Shown here in pieces: positions 7,350-15,260 of a DNA stretch of 31,656 nt. Source of the stretch: JAYOFM01 sp038117225. Lineage in GTDB: Bacteria; Pseudomonadota; Alphaproteobacteria; Rhodospirillales; Casp-alpha2. The notes beneath the pieces were generated by a model, which did not search any database, was not told the DNA's origin, and saw only the letters and a program-made list of their open reading frames with translations. The translations under genes were made by a program, and so were the position numbers. The stretch is taken from the NCBI GenBank assembly GCA_038117225.1, contig JAYOFM010000029.1, positions 1 to 31,656 on the forward strand. Reading direction: 5' to 3'. Positions within the stretch are counted from its first letter, which is position 1. Every line of letters starts with the position of its first letter.

Positions 7350-7423
7350 GGATCAGGGGCACGAACGGAGTCGGTTCATCGCGCTGAATATGTTGATAAC
7401 AAAGGATTATTAAGAGGTTCTTT

Positions 7424-7891
7424 ATGGCGTTATTCGTCGGTCGCCATCGCAACAGAGTGGATAAGAAGGGCCGTGTCTCGGTCCCCAAGCCGTTTCGCGC
7501 GGCCTTCGCCGGTGACGATTTCAGCGGCGTCTATGTCTATCCGTTGTTCAAATTTCCCGCCCTCGAGGCTTGCGGCGAGGCGTTCATGGAGCGCCTCGCC
7601 GAAAGTCTTGATGACCTGCCCATGTTCTCGGAAGAGCAGGATGACCTCTCGGTCATTCTCGAAAATGCCCATGCCCTGCCGTTCGATCCGGAAGGCCGCA
7701 TCGTGCTGCCCGCCGATCTGGTCAACGCCGCCGGCCTCGGTGGTGAGGCGATGTTCGTCGGACGCGGCCAGCGCTTCCAGATTTGGGAGCCAAAGGCGTA
7801 CGAGAGTGTGCGCGGCCCGGCCTTCGAGCGTGCCCGCGCGCGCGGCACCACGTTGCCGCTGCGGCCGCGACGACCGCAGGGCGAGGGCTAG
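7424..7891 (+). CDS. mraZ: Transcriptional regulator MraZ
   Basis: A 155-residue protein with two AbrB/SpoVT-type half-domains. The first has the DNA-binding signature VDKKGRVSVPKPFR near the N-terminus, the second FDPEGRIVLPADL in the middle. MraZ forms a ring-shaped oligomer, binds TGGGN repeats ahead of its own gene and represses the dcw operon in E. coli. The matching five-repeat operator lies upstream. The C-terminal tail is rich in Arg and Pro. The start ATG 7424 follows AGAGG with 6 bases spacing. The stop is 4 bases before the rsmH ATG, so mraZ and rsmH are co-transcribed, and MraZ excess is known to be countered by RsmH in E. coli. Confidence 0.96.
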   Translation: MALFVGRHRNRVDKKGRVSVPKPFRAAFAGDDFSGVYVYPLFKFPALEACGEAFMERLAESLDDLPMFSEEQDDLSVILENAHALPFDPEGRIVLPADLVNAAGLGGEAMFVGRGQRFQIWEPKAYESVRGPAFERARARGTTLPLRPRRPQGEG

Positions 7892-7895
7892 CGCC

Positions 7896-9053
7896 ATGAA
7901 CGACGCTCGCCACGTACCGGTCCTGCTCCATGAAGTCTTGGATGCCCTGGCGCCACGCGACGGCGCCACGTATGTCGACGCCACCTTTGGCGCCGGCGGT
8001 TATACCCGTGCCCTGCTGGAAGCCGCCGACTGCACCGTTTGGGGCATCGATCGCGATCCCCTTGCCGTCGCCATCGGTAATGATCTGGCGAAAAACTACC
8101 CCGGTCGCCTGACCGTGCTGGCCGGCCGGTTCGGGGATATGCGCGAACTTCTTGAAGACGTCGGCGTCGAGCGCATCGACGGTATCGCTCTTGATCTTGG
8201 CGTGTCGTCCATGCAGATCGATGATCCGGCGCGCGGTTTCTCCTTTCGCGGCGACGGGCCGCTCGACATGCGCATGGGCGGCGGCGACACGACGGCCGCG
8301 GACGTGGTCAATCGCCTCGCCGAGCGCGAACTCGCCGACATCATCTATCGTTACGGCGAGGAGCGCGCATCTCGACGGGTCGCCCGCGCGATCGTCGCCC
8401 TGCGCGAAAAGACACCGATTACCCGCACCGGGCAGCTCGCCACCTTGGTTCGGCGGGTCGTCAAGAAATCAAAGAATGGCCTCGATCCAGCGACGCGCAC
8501 GTTTCAGGCGCTGCGGATCTATGTCAACGAGGAGCCGGCCGAACTGGACCACGGCCAGGCGGGCCCCCCGACCCAAGTGGGGGCCCGGGGGCGCCCGGCC
8601 CGGGGGTGGGTGCCATAGCCTGGAGACCCCAGGGGCACAAAGTTACAGCGNNNNNNNNNNCCCCTCCACCCAGCCACGCCCACGTTCATGCCGAGGCGCA
8701 TATAGGACACCGCGTCGCCGGCCCACGTGCCCCCCGGCCTGGCGCCCCCCGAGACCCTATTGGGTCCCGGCGGGCGCCTGGCCGTGGTTTCGTTCCATTC
8801 GCTGGAAGACCGAAGGGTCAAAGAGTTCCTGCTTGATCGCAGTGGCGCCGGACCCCGCCCGTCCCGTCACATGCCGGACGCAGGCGCCGCATCAACCCTG
8901 GGCGACGGTGACGCGCCCCGGGCGAGTTTCCGGCTCGCCCGGCGCGGCGCCGTCAAGCCGTCTGCCGCCGAGGTCGCCGCCAATCCGCGCGCCCGATCGG
9001 CGCGCCTGCGCTGGGCCGAACGCACCTCGGCGCCGGCCCGACGGGCCGCGTGA
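7896..9053 (+). CDS. rsmH: 16S rRNA (cytosine(1402)-N(4))-methyltransferase RsmH, interrupted by an assembly artefact
   Basis: RsmH (MraW) methylates C1402 of 16S rRNA using S-adenosylmethionine. The left part has HVPVLLHEVLDAL at the start, the SAM site YVDATFGAGGYTRALL, WGIDRDPLA, and LDLGVSSMQIDDPARGFSF. The right part resumes with GGRLAVVSFHSLEDRRVKEF and ends with ARSARLRWAERT. As printed, the frame meets a TAG at about 8616-8618 and a run of 10 N. Bases 8478-8650 and 8661-8833 represent the same segment twice, so removing 183 bases (61 codons) restores one frame of 324 residues, the normal family length. The damage is therefore in the assembly, not the gene. ATG 7896 follows the mraZ stop by 4 bases; an open frame extending further left from it is chance. 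Confidence 0.93.
8478..8833 (+). repeat. False duplication: overlapping contig ends joined around a 10-N gap
   Basis: The left arm 8478-8650 and right arm 8661-8833 align at a constant offset of 183 with no gaps. Over 8480-8561 versus 8663-8744 I count 57 of 82 identical bases. Left of about 8556 the left arm gives the conserved RsmH protein and the right arm is corrupt; beyond that the right arm is correct and the left arm corrupt. Most substitutions in the early right arm are to C. This is the pattern of low-quality contig ends, not of a biological repeat. The offset equals arm length (173) plus the N run (10). Confidence 0.93.
8651..8660. other. Assembly gap (10 N)
   Basis: A run of ten undetermined bases inside rsmH. 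Because its two flanks overlap by 173 bases, nothing is missing here and the true gap length is negative. Confidence 0.99.
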
Positions 9054-9063
9054 GGGGATTGCC

Positions 9064-9384
9064 ATGGCCCGCCGATCAACCCTGATTCTTCTGCTGATGG
9101 CGGCGGCGTGCAGCGTCGCGCTGTTCGGCGTCAAATACCGAGTGCAGGAACTGGAAACCGATTTATACGTGATCGATCGGCGCATCGCCGACGAACGCCG
9201 TGACATCAATGCTCTGAAGGCGGAGTGGAGCCATTTCAACGAGCCACGTCGCCTACAATTTCTGGCCGAGCGCTATCTCGGCCTGTCACCGGTGCGGCCA
9301 GAACGGGTCGTGCGAGACGCCAACATGGAGACGCGGCTGCCGCTGCGTCCGACAACCCTTGAAGGCGGGGAGAAGCCCCAATGA
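9064..9384 (+). CDS. ftsL: Cell division protein FtsL
   Basis: A small bitopic protein of 106 residues with a short cytoplasmic start (MARRS), one membrane helix (about 6-24) and a predicted coiled coil (YRVQELETDLYVIDRRIADE). The downstream part FNEPRRLQFLAERYLGLSPV is typical of alphaproteobacterial FtsL. In the divisome FtsL forms a complex with FtsB and FtsQ and activates FtsW-FtsI septal synthesis. Sequence conservation in this family is low, so the call relies on length, topology and position between rsmH and ftsI. It starts 10 bases after the rsmH stop, with GAGGGG ahead of the ATG, and its stop overlaps the ftsI ATG by 4 bases. Confidence 0.9.
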   Translation: MARRSTLILLLMAAACSVALFGVKYRVQELETDLYVIDRRIADERRDINALKAEWSHFNEPRRLQFLAERYLGLSPVRPERVVRDANMETRLPLRPTTLEGGEKPQ

Positions 9385-11282
9385 CCATGCAGCGGATCAA
9401 CGTTCAGAACGAACGATCACCCTACGAGTATCCCATCGTCGAAACCCATCGCCTTGACGGTGTCGGCAAACAGGCATTCGACGTCGGGCGCAATCGCCTG
9501 ATCGTCGCCGCGACGGTGCTGTCGTTCGCCTTTCTTGCCGTCGGCTACAAACTTGTCGATTTGACTGTGCTGTCCGGCCGCGCGGAAGCGCATTTCGCGT
9601 CCAACTCGGCGGCCACGGCGCCACAGCGGGCTCGCGCCGATGTGGTCGACCGCAATGGCGTGCTGCTGGCGACCAGCCTGCCGACACCATCGCTCTATGC
9701 GGATCCGGCGGCGGTCCTCGACGCGGAGGAAGCGGCCGATAAACTCGCCGCCGCGTTCCCCGATATGAACCGGCAGGCATTGCTGACAAAGCTGCAGGCG
9801 AAGGGTCGCTTCGTCTGGCTGCGGCGCAATCTATCGCCGCAACAACAATATGACATCAACCGCCTCGGCATTCCCGGCGTCGCCTTCAAGATGGAGAATC
9901 GCCGCGTCTATCCGCACGGTCGCCTTGCCGCCCACGTATTGGGCACCACGGATGTCGATGGCCGGGGCATTTCCGGCATCGAGAAATATTTCGATCAGTC
10001 GCTGCTTGGCGGCACGCGTCCGCTGGCACTATCCATCGATGTGCGTCTGCAGGCGATCCTGCATCAGGAACTGTCCCACGCCATGGCAAAATTCAGCGCC
10101 ATCGGCGCCGCCGGTCTGATGAAGGATGTCCGCACCGGCGAGATTGTCGCAATGGTGTCGCTGCCCGACTTCGATGCCAACGATAAGTCCGCTCTCGGTG
10201 GCGATGCGTCCTTCAACCGGGCGACCAAGGGGGTCTACGAACTCGGCTCGTCGTTTAAACTCTTTACCGCCGCAATGGCGCTCGATGCCGGGACCGTCGA
10301 CTGGGACGGCGGCTACGACGCCACCGACCCCATTCGGGTCGCGCGCTTCACCATCAACGATTATCACGGCAAAAAACGCTGGCTCAGCGTGCCCGAGATC
10401 ATCATTTACTCATCCAACATCGGCGCCGCCAAGATGGCGGTGGATGTGGGCATCAAGGGTCAGCAGCGCTATCTCGGTGATTTTGGTTTATTGCGGCCCT
10501 CGGCCGTGGAATTGCCGGAAACCGGCCATCCGCTGTCGCCCAGCCCGTGGCGTGAAATCAACGCCATGACGATCTCCTACGGCCACGGCATCGCGGTCAC
10601 GCCCTTGCACCTCGCCACCGGCATCTCGGCGCTGGTAAATGGCGGTATCTTTCGTCCGGCGACGTTGCTGAAACAATCGACGATGGCGGGCCAAGAGATT
10701 CCCGGCGTCCGCGTGATCACCGCCTCGACCTCCGAGCGGGTGCGCCAGCTGATGCGTCTGGTGGTTACCCAAGGCACCGGCAAGAACGCCGACGCCAAGG
10801 GTTATCTGGTCGGCGGCAAGACCGGCACCGCCGACAAGCAGATGGGCGGCCGCTACCGCGAGAAGAGCCTGATTTCTTCGTTCGTCGCCGCGTTTCCCAT
10901 GGACGCGCCGCGTTACGTGATCATGGCCATGCTCGACGAGCCGAAGGGAATCAAGTCGACGTTCAACTATGCCACCGGCGGTTGGGTCGCGGCGCCCGTG
11001 GTCAAGGCCATGGTCGAACGGGCGGCATCGCTGCTCGGCATCGCGCCACGCGTGGATCAAGGCGAAGAAGTCCGGCCGCGCATTCTCGAGGCGGCGATAA
11101 CAAGTCGATCGGCGCCGACTCGCGCGTCCTCGCGGTCCGTGATGACCCCGCTCAAGGTTTCGATGGAAACGATCCCCATGGCCGCCCGTCCGATGGCCAG
11201 GCCGGCCGTGGCGGAGAGTCCGCGTGATCGCGTCGCCCGCCAGACGCGGGCGGTGCTGGAGCAAGCGGTTGCAACTCGCTGA
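9381..11282 (+). CDS. ftsI: Septal peptidoglycan transpeptidase FtsI (PBP3)
   Basis: A 633-residue class B penicillin-binding protein that crosslinks septal peptidoglycan together with FtsW. A cytoplasmic tail of about 40 residues precedes one membrane helix (about 40-62). The pedestal domain includes RADVVDRNGVLLA. The transpeptidase domain has the SxxK motif at 290-293 (Ser290 nucleophile, ELGSSFK), SxN at 344-346 (YSSNIG) and KTG at 480-482 (GGKTGTA). The last 70 residues, beyond the catalytic domain, are rich in Arg, Ala, Ser and Pro and look disordered; E. coli FtsI has only a short tail. The ATG overlaps the ftsL stop (ATGA). A second ATG at 9387 is possible. The 3' end overlaps the likely start of murE. 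Confidence 0.96.
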   Translation: MTMQRINVQNERSPYEYPIVETHRLDGVGKQAFDVGRNRLIVAATVLSFAFLAVGYKLVDLTVLSGRAEAHFASNSAATAPQRARADVVDRNGVLLATSLPTPSLYADPAAVLDAEEAADKLAAAFPDMNRQALLTKLQAKGRFVWLRRNLSPQQQYDINRLGIPGVAFKMENRRVYPHGRLAAHVLGTTDVDGRGISGIEKYFDQSLLGGTRPLALSIDVRLQAILHQELSHAMAKFSAIGAAGLMKDVRTGEIVAMVSLPDFDANDKSALGGDASFNRATKGVYELGSSFKLFTAAMALDAGTVDWDGGYDATDPIRVARFTINDYHGKKRWLSVPEIIIYSSNIGAAKMAVDVGIKGQQRYLGDFGLLRPSAVELPETGHPLSPSPWREINAMTISYGHGIAVTPLHLATGISALVNGGIFRPATLLKQSTMAGQEIPGVRVITASTSERVRQLMRLVVTQGTGKNADAKGYLVGGKTGTADKQMGGRYREKSLISSFVAAFPMDAPRYVIMAMLDEPKGIKSTFNYATGGWVAAPVVKAMVERAASLLGIAPRVDQGEEVRPRILEAAITSRSAPTRASSRSVMTPLKVSMETIPMAARPMARPAVAESPRDRVARQTRAVLEQAVATR

Positions 11283-12747
11283 TATGTTGACAGGAGATGG
11301 CGTGGCGTCGGTGGAGAATGCAAGCGGACAGGATGTGACGATCGCCGGTTTGACCTGCGATTCCCGGCGCGTCGCGCCCGGCTTCTTGTTTGCCGCCATT
11401 CCCGGTAGTACCGCGGACGGCCGTCATTTCATCGCCGACGCCATTGGCCGGGGTGCCGCCGCGGTGCTGGCGCCGGAAGGAACCGATGTCGCCGGTGTCC
11501 CTTTGATCCTTGATGCCAACCCGCGCCGTCGCTACGCGAAAATGGCTGCGGCGTTTTATGAACGTCAGCCGAGTCGTGTCGTCGCCGTCACCGGGACCAG
11601 CGGCAAGACATCGATCGTTACCTTTCTTAGTCAGATTTGGTCGGCCGCCGGTTACGCCGCCGCCAGTCTCGGCACGCTCGGTCTCGACGCGCGTGACGCG
11701 TCGGGAACGTCATTGGCCGTCGCCGACGACAAGCCGTTGACGACGCCGGACGCCGCCGACTTGCACCGTCAATTGATGGAACTCGCCGATGCCGGCGTCG
11801 ACCGCCTTGCCATGGAGGCGTCAAGCCACGGCCTCGACCAATATCGCCTCGACGGCGTGCGGGTGGCGGCCGCCGTGTTCACTAACTTGAGCCGCGACCA
11901 TCTCGATTACCACGAGACCGAGGCGGCCTATCTGGACGCAAAATTGCGGTTGTTTCGCGACATCTTGATCGATGGCGGCGCCGCTGTCGTCAATGCTGAT
12001 CAGCCGTTTCGCGATACCATCATCGCCGCTTGTCGGGGCCGTAATTTGCCGGTCATGACCTATGGCGTCGACGGCGAGACGACGCGCTTGATCGATCTGA
12101 CGGCAACGGCACATGGCCAACGGCTTCGCATTGAAATCGACGGCAGGCGCCATGACGTTGATTTAAATCTCGTCGGCGCGTTCCAGGCGTCCAATGCCCT
12201 TGCCGCCGCGACCGCCGCCATGGCGACGGGGATCGACGCGGGAACCGTGATCGCGGCACTTGTTGATCTAAAGGGGGCGCCGGGCCGCATGCAGTTGGCC
12301 GGACGGCATGCAAATGGCGCCGCCGTCTACGTCGACTATTCCCACAAACCGGATGCGCTGCGTAATGCGTTGACGGCGCTGCGGCCGCATACCGCGGGGC
12401 GCCTGCACGTGGTGTTCGGCTGCGGCGGCGATCGGGATGCCGGCAAGCGACCGGAAATGGGCGCTATCGCCATCGAAGCCGCCGATCATGTGATCGTCAC
12501 CGACGACAATCCGCGCACCGAGAACCCCACCGATATCCGCCGCGCGATCATGGCGGCCGCGCCGAGTGCCGTGGAAATCGGGGATCGGGCCGAGGCCATC
12601 CATGCCGCCATCGAAGGGTTGGACGCCGGCGACGTGTTGTTGGTCGCGGGCAAGGGGCATGAACGCGGACAGATAATCGGAGACGAGATCCGTCCGTTCG
12701 ACGACGTTGCGGTCGTCGCTGACTTCCTAAAGGATTTAACTGGATGA
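11269..12747 (+). CDS. murE: UDP-MurNAc-L-Ala-D-Glu:meso-diaminopimelate ligase MurE
   Basis: Adds meso-diaminopimelate to UDP-MurNAc-dipeptide in the cytoplasm. Shown from TTG 11269, the product is 492 residues, the usual length. The ATP loop GTSGKTS is at 109-115. The carbamylated lysine is in YLDAKLRLF (Lys225). The DNPR motif (413-416), which marks diaminopimelate rather than lysine enzymes, is intact. The start is uncertain. TTG 11269 has GGAG 7 bases before it and gives the family-like N-terminus MQLADML. GTG 11224 has a stronger GGAGAG but adds 15 unusual Arg-rich residues and overlaps ftsI by 59 bases. ATG 11284 follows the ftsI stop but lacks a ribosome binding site and removes conserved residues. 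The stop overlaps the murF ATG by 4 bases. Confidence 0.95.
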   Translation: MQLADMLTGDGVASVENASGQDVTIAGLTCDSRRVAPGFLFAAIPGSTADGRHFIADAIGRGAAAVLAPEGTDVAGVPLILDANPRRRYAKMAAAFYERQPSRVVAVTGTSGKTSIVTFLSQIWSAAGYAAASLGTLGLDARDASGTSLAVADDKPLTTPDAADLHRQLMELADAGVDRLAMEASSHGLDQYRLDGVRVAAAVFTNLSRDHLDYHETEAAYLDAKLRLFRDILIDGGAAVVNADQPFRDTIIAACRGRNLPVMTYGVDGETTRLIDLTATAHGQRLRIEIDGRRHDVDLNLVGAFQASNALAAATAAMATGIDAGTVIAALVDLKGAPGRMQLAGRHANGAAVYVDYSHKPDALRNALTALRPHTAGRLHVVFGCGGDRDAGKRPEMGAIAIEAADHVIVTDDNPRTENPTDIRRAIMAAAPSAVEIGDRAEAIHAAIEGLDAGDVLLVAGKGHERGQIIGDEIRPFDDVAVVADFLKDLTG

Positions 12748-14156
12748 CCGCCGCCGCGCTCTGGACCGACAGCGAAGCGGCCGCCGCGACCGGCGGCATC
12801 AATTCCGCCGCCTGGTCTGCCAGCGGCGTCTCTATTGATAGTCGCAGTGTGGTCGATGGGGACCTGTTTGTCGCCATCAAGGGGCCCAGCATGGACGGTC
12901 ATGAATTTGCCGCCGCGGCACTCGATAGTGGCGCCTCCGCGACGGTGACCCATCGCGAGGTCGATGGGTTGGAGGAGCACGGGCCGGTCCTGCGTGTCGC
13001 CGATACGGCCAAGGCATTGAATGACCTGGCCCGCGCCGCACGCGCGCGCAGCGGCGCCAAGATTGCCGCCGTTACCGGCAGTGTCGGCAAGACGGGCACC
13101 AAGGAAATGCTGGCCCGCGCCCTCGCGGCGCAGGGCGAAACGGTGGCGACCCAGGGCAATCTCAACAACCACTGGGGCCTGCCGCTCAGCCTGACCCGTC
13201 TGGGCCGCGACGCGGAATTCGGCGTCTTCGAGATGGGCATGAACCATGCCGGCGAGATCAAGCCGTTGTCCGAACTGGCGCGCCCCCATGTTGCCATCGT
13301 CACCACGGTGGACGCCGTGCATTTGGAATATTTCAAAGACGTCGCCGCCATCGCCGACGCCAAGGCGGAAATTTTCGCCGGACTCGAAAAAGGTGGTACG
13401 GCAATTCTGAACATGGACAACCCGCATTTCGGACGCCTCAAGGAGGCCGCGGAGGCGGCGGGTGCCGGTGCGGTTCGCGCATTCGGGGTGCACTCCTTCG
13501 CCCAGGCACGGCTGGTCGGCTACAGCGACGATGGCGAGTATGGGTTCGTTCAGGCCACGGTTGGCGGTCAGCACTTGAAATACCGCCTTGGGCTGCCCGG
13601 GCATCATTGGGCGCTCAATTCCCTCGCCGTCATGGCGGCCGTTCAGGCCATGGGCGGGGACGTCCGGAAAGCGGCGGCGATAATGGAGCAGGTCAAGCCG
13701 CCGAAAGGTCGCGGCGAGCGGACGCAGGTTACCCTCGATCGCGGCGCGTTCACCCTGATTGATGAAAGTTACAACGCCAGTCCGGTTTCCATGAAAGCCG
13801 CCATCGCGACCCAGGGGTCCATACGGACCCGCGCCGGAGGACGTCGCGTCGCGGTGCTCGGCGACATGTTGGAACTGGGCGTCGGCGCCGATGTTGAGCA
13901 TGCCGGTCTCGCCGACGCGATCAACGAGGCGAATATCGACGCCGTATTCCTGGCCGGCCCGCACATGACGGCGCTGGCATCGGTACTGGAGGATGATCTG
14001 CTCGGCGGCCACGCGACCGACGCGGTCGCCCTGGCGCCGATGGTCGTGGACAATATTCGGCGCGGCGACGTGGTCATGGTCAAGGGTTCGCTGGGCAGCC
14101 GCATGGCGGTCATCGTCGATGCGTTGAAGGCGCTCGACACGGACGGGAAGGGCTGA
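12744..14156 (+). CDS. murF: UDP-MurNAc-tripeptide:D-Ala-D-Ala ligase MurF
   Basis: A 470-residue Mur ligase that adds D-alanyl-D-alanine to complete the UDP-MurNAc-pentapeptide. The N-terminal substrate domain has ISIDSR-type residues (VSIDSRSVVDGDLFVAI, 29-45). The ATP loop is GSVGKTGTKE (112-121), the MurF variant of GTxGKT. NNHWGLPLSL, EMGMNHAGEI and DESYNASPVSMKAA follow in the family order. The dipeptide substrate is made by DdlB, encoded later in the cluster. The ATG overlaps the murE stop (ATGA) and mraY begins 5 bases after the stop. A 566-codon frame runs antisense across this gene; it is a high-GC shadow. Confidence 0.96.
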   Translation: MTAAALWTDSEAAAATGGINSAAWSASGVSIDSRSVVDGDLFVAIKGPSMDGHEFAAAALDSGASATVTHREVDGLEEHGPVLRVADTAKALNDLARAARARSGAKIAAVTGSVGKTGTKEMLARALAAQGETVATQGNLNNHWGLPLSLTRLGRDAEFGVFEMGMNHAGEIKPLSELARPHVAIVTTVDAVHLEYFKDVAAIADAKAEIFAGLEKGGTAILNMDNPHFGRLKEAAEAAGAGAVRAFGVHSFAQARLVGYSDDGEYGFVQATVGGQHLKYRLGLPGHHWALNSLAVMAAVQAMGGDVRKAAAIMEQVKPPKGRGERTQVTLDRGAFTLIDESYNASPVSMKAAIATQGSIRTRAGGRRVAVLGDMLELGVGADVEHAGLADAINEANIDAVFLAGPHMTALASVLEDDLLGGHATDAVALAPMVVDNIRRGDVVMVKGSLGSRMAVIVDALKALDTDGKG

Positions 14157-14161
14157 CCGCG

Positions 14162-15253
14162 ATGCTCTACCACATCCTGTTTCCACTGGCTGATCAGTTT
14201 TCCGCCTTGAATGTGTTCCGATACATCACGTTCCGCACCGGCGGCGCCGTGATCACGGCGCTGATCATCAGTTTTCTGTTCGGTCCGGTGCTGATCGAAC
14301 TACTGAAAAGCCGACAGGGTGCCGGCCAGCCGATCCGCGATGACGGCCCGGAGTCACATATCCTGACCAAGCAGGGCACGCCGACCATGGGCGGTTTCCT
14401 GATTCTGCTGGCGATTGGTCTGGCGACGCTGCTTTGGGCCGACCTGTCGAACGGATACATCTGGGCCGTCCTCGGCGTCACCCTGGCGTTCGGCACCATC
14501 GGATTTCTCGACGATTATCTCAAGGTATCGCGCCATCACACCGACGGACTTTCCGGTCGACTGAAACTGGTTCTGCAAATCGCCATCGCCGCCGTGGCCG
14601 TATTCTGGGTGATGCGCCACCTGCCGCCGCCGCTGAGCACGACCGTGGCCATTCCATTCTTCAAGGACCTGCTGATCGACTTCGGCTGGGTACCCTTTGT
14701 CGGGTTTGCCGTGTTGGTCGTGGTCGGGGCATCGAACGCCGTCAACCTGACGGACGGGCTCGACGGTCTAGCCATCGTCCCGGTGATGATCGCCGCCGGC
14801 GTATTCGCGTTGATCGCCTATCTGGTTGGCCATTCCGGTTTTTCGACCTATCTGCAAATTCACTATGTACCGGGGTCGGGCGAGTTGGCGGTCTTCTGTG
14901 GATCGCTGGTCGGTGCCGGGCTCGGATTTCTGTGGTTCAACGCGCCGCCGGCCAAGGTGTTCATGGGCGACACCGGGTCGTTGGCGTTGGGCGGCGCATT
15001 GGGCGCTGTCAGCGTCGTCACCAAGCACGAACTTGTGCTGGCCATCGTTGGCGGCTTGTTCGTGCTGGAAACCGTGTCGGTTATTGTTCAGGTGGTGTCG
15101 TTCAAGCTGACCGGTCGCCGGGTCTTCGCCATGGCGCCGCTGCATCATCATTTCGAAAAGAAGGGATGGGCGGAATCGACCATCGTCATCCGCTTCTGGA
15201 TCATCGCTTCCATCCTGGCGCTCGCCGGGCTGGCTACGTTGAAGCTCAGGTGA
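14162..15253 (+). CDS. mraY: Phospho-N-acetylmuramoyl-pentapeptide-transferase MraY
   Basis: A 363-residue polytopic inner-membrane enzyme with about ten helices. It transfers phospho-MurNAc-pentapeptide to undecaprenyl phosphate, giving lipid I. The active-site residues are present: the aspartate pair in FLDDYLKV (117-118), NAVNLTDGLDGLA (192-204) including the catalytic Asp, FMGDTGSLALGG (267-278), and the triple His of MAPLHHHFEKKGW (328-330). The length is that of the family. It starts 5 bases after murF and stops 7 bases before murD, and its product is the substrate of MurG encoded downstream. Confidence 0.97.
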   Translation: MLYHILFPLADQFSALNVFRYITFRTGGAVITALIISFLFGPVLIELLKSRQGAGQPIRDDGPESHILTKQGTPTMGGFLILLAIGLATLLWADLSNGYIWAVLGVTLAFGTIGFLDDYLKVSRHHTDGLSGRLKLVLQIAIAAVAVFWVMRHLPPPLSTTVAIPFFKDLLIDFGWVPFVGFAVLVVVGASNAVNLTDGLDGLAIVPVMIAAGVFALIAYLVGHSGFSTYLQIHYVPGSGELAVFCGSLVGAGLGFLWFNAPPAKVFMGDTGSLALGGALGAVSVVTKHELVLAIVGGLFVLETVSVIVQVVSFKLTGRRVFAMAPLHHHFEKKGWAESTIVIRFWIIASILALAGLATLKLR

Positions 15254-15260
15254 ATCGCCG

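Noticed and set aside
7239..7895. Long leftward extension of the rsmH frame upstream of its ATG
   Set aside because: It overlaps the whole of mraZ in another frame, is Ser/Arg-rich, and the family start is at 7896.
8606..8836. Frames spanning the N run
   Set aside because: They are built from corrupted contig ends and undetermined bases, so they are not real coding sequence.
12486..14186. 566-codon open frame on the minus strand across murF and the end of murE
   Set aside because: The plus strand encodes clear MurE and MurF. The antisense product is rich in Arg, Gly and His with no domain, a usual shadow in high-GC DNA.
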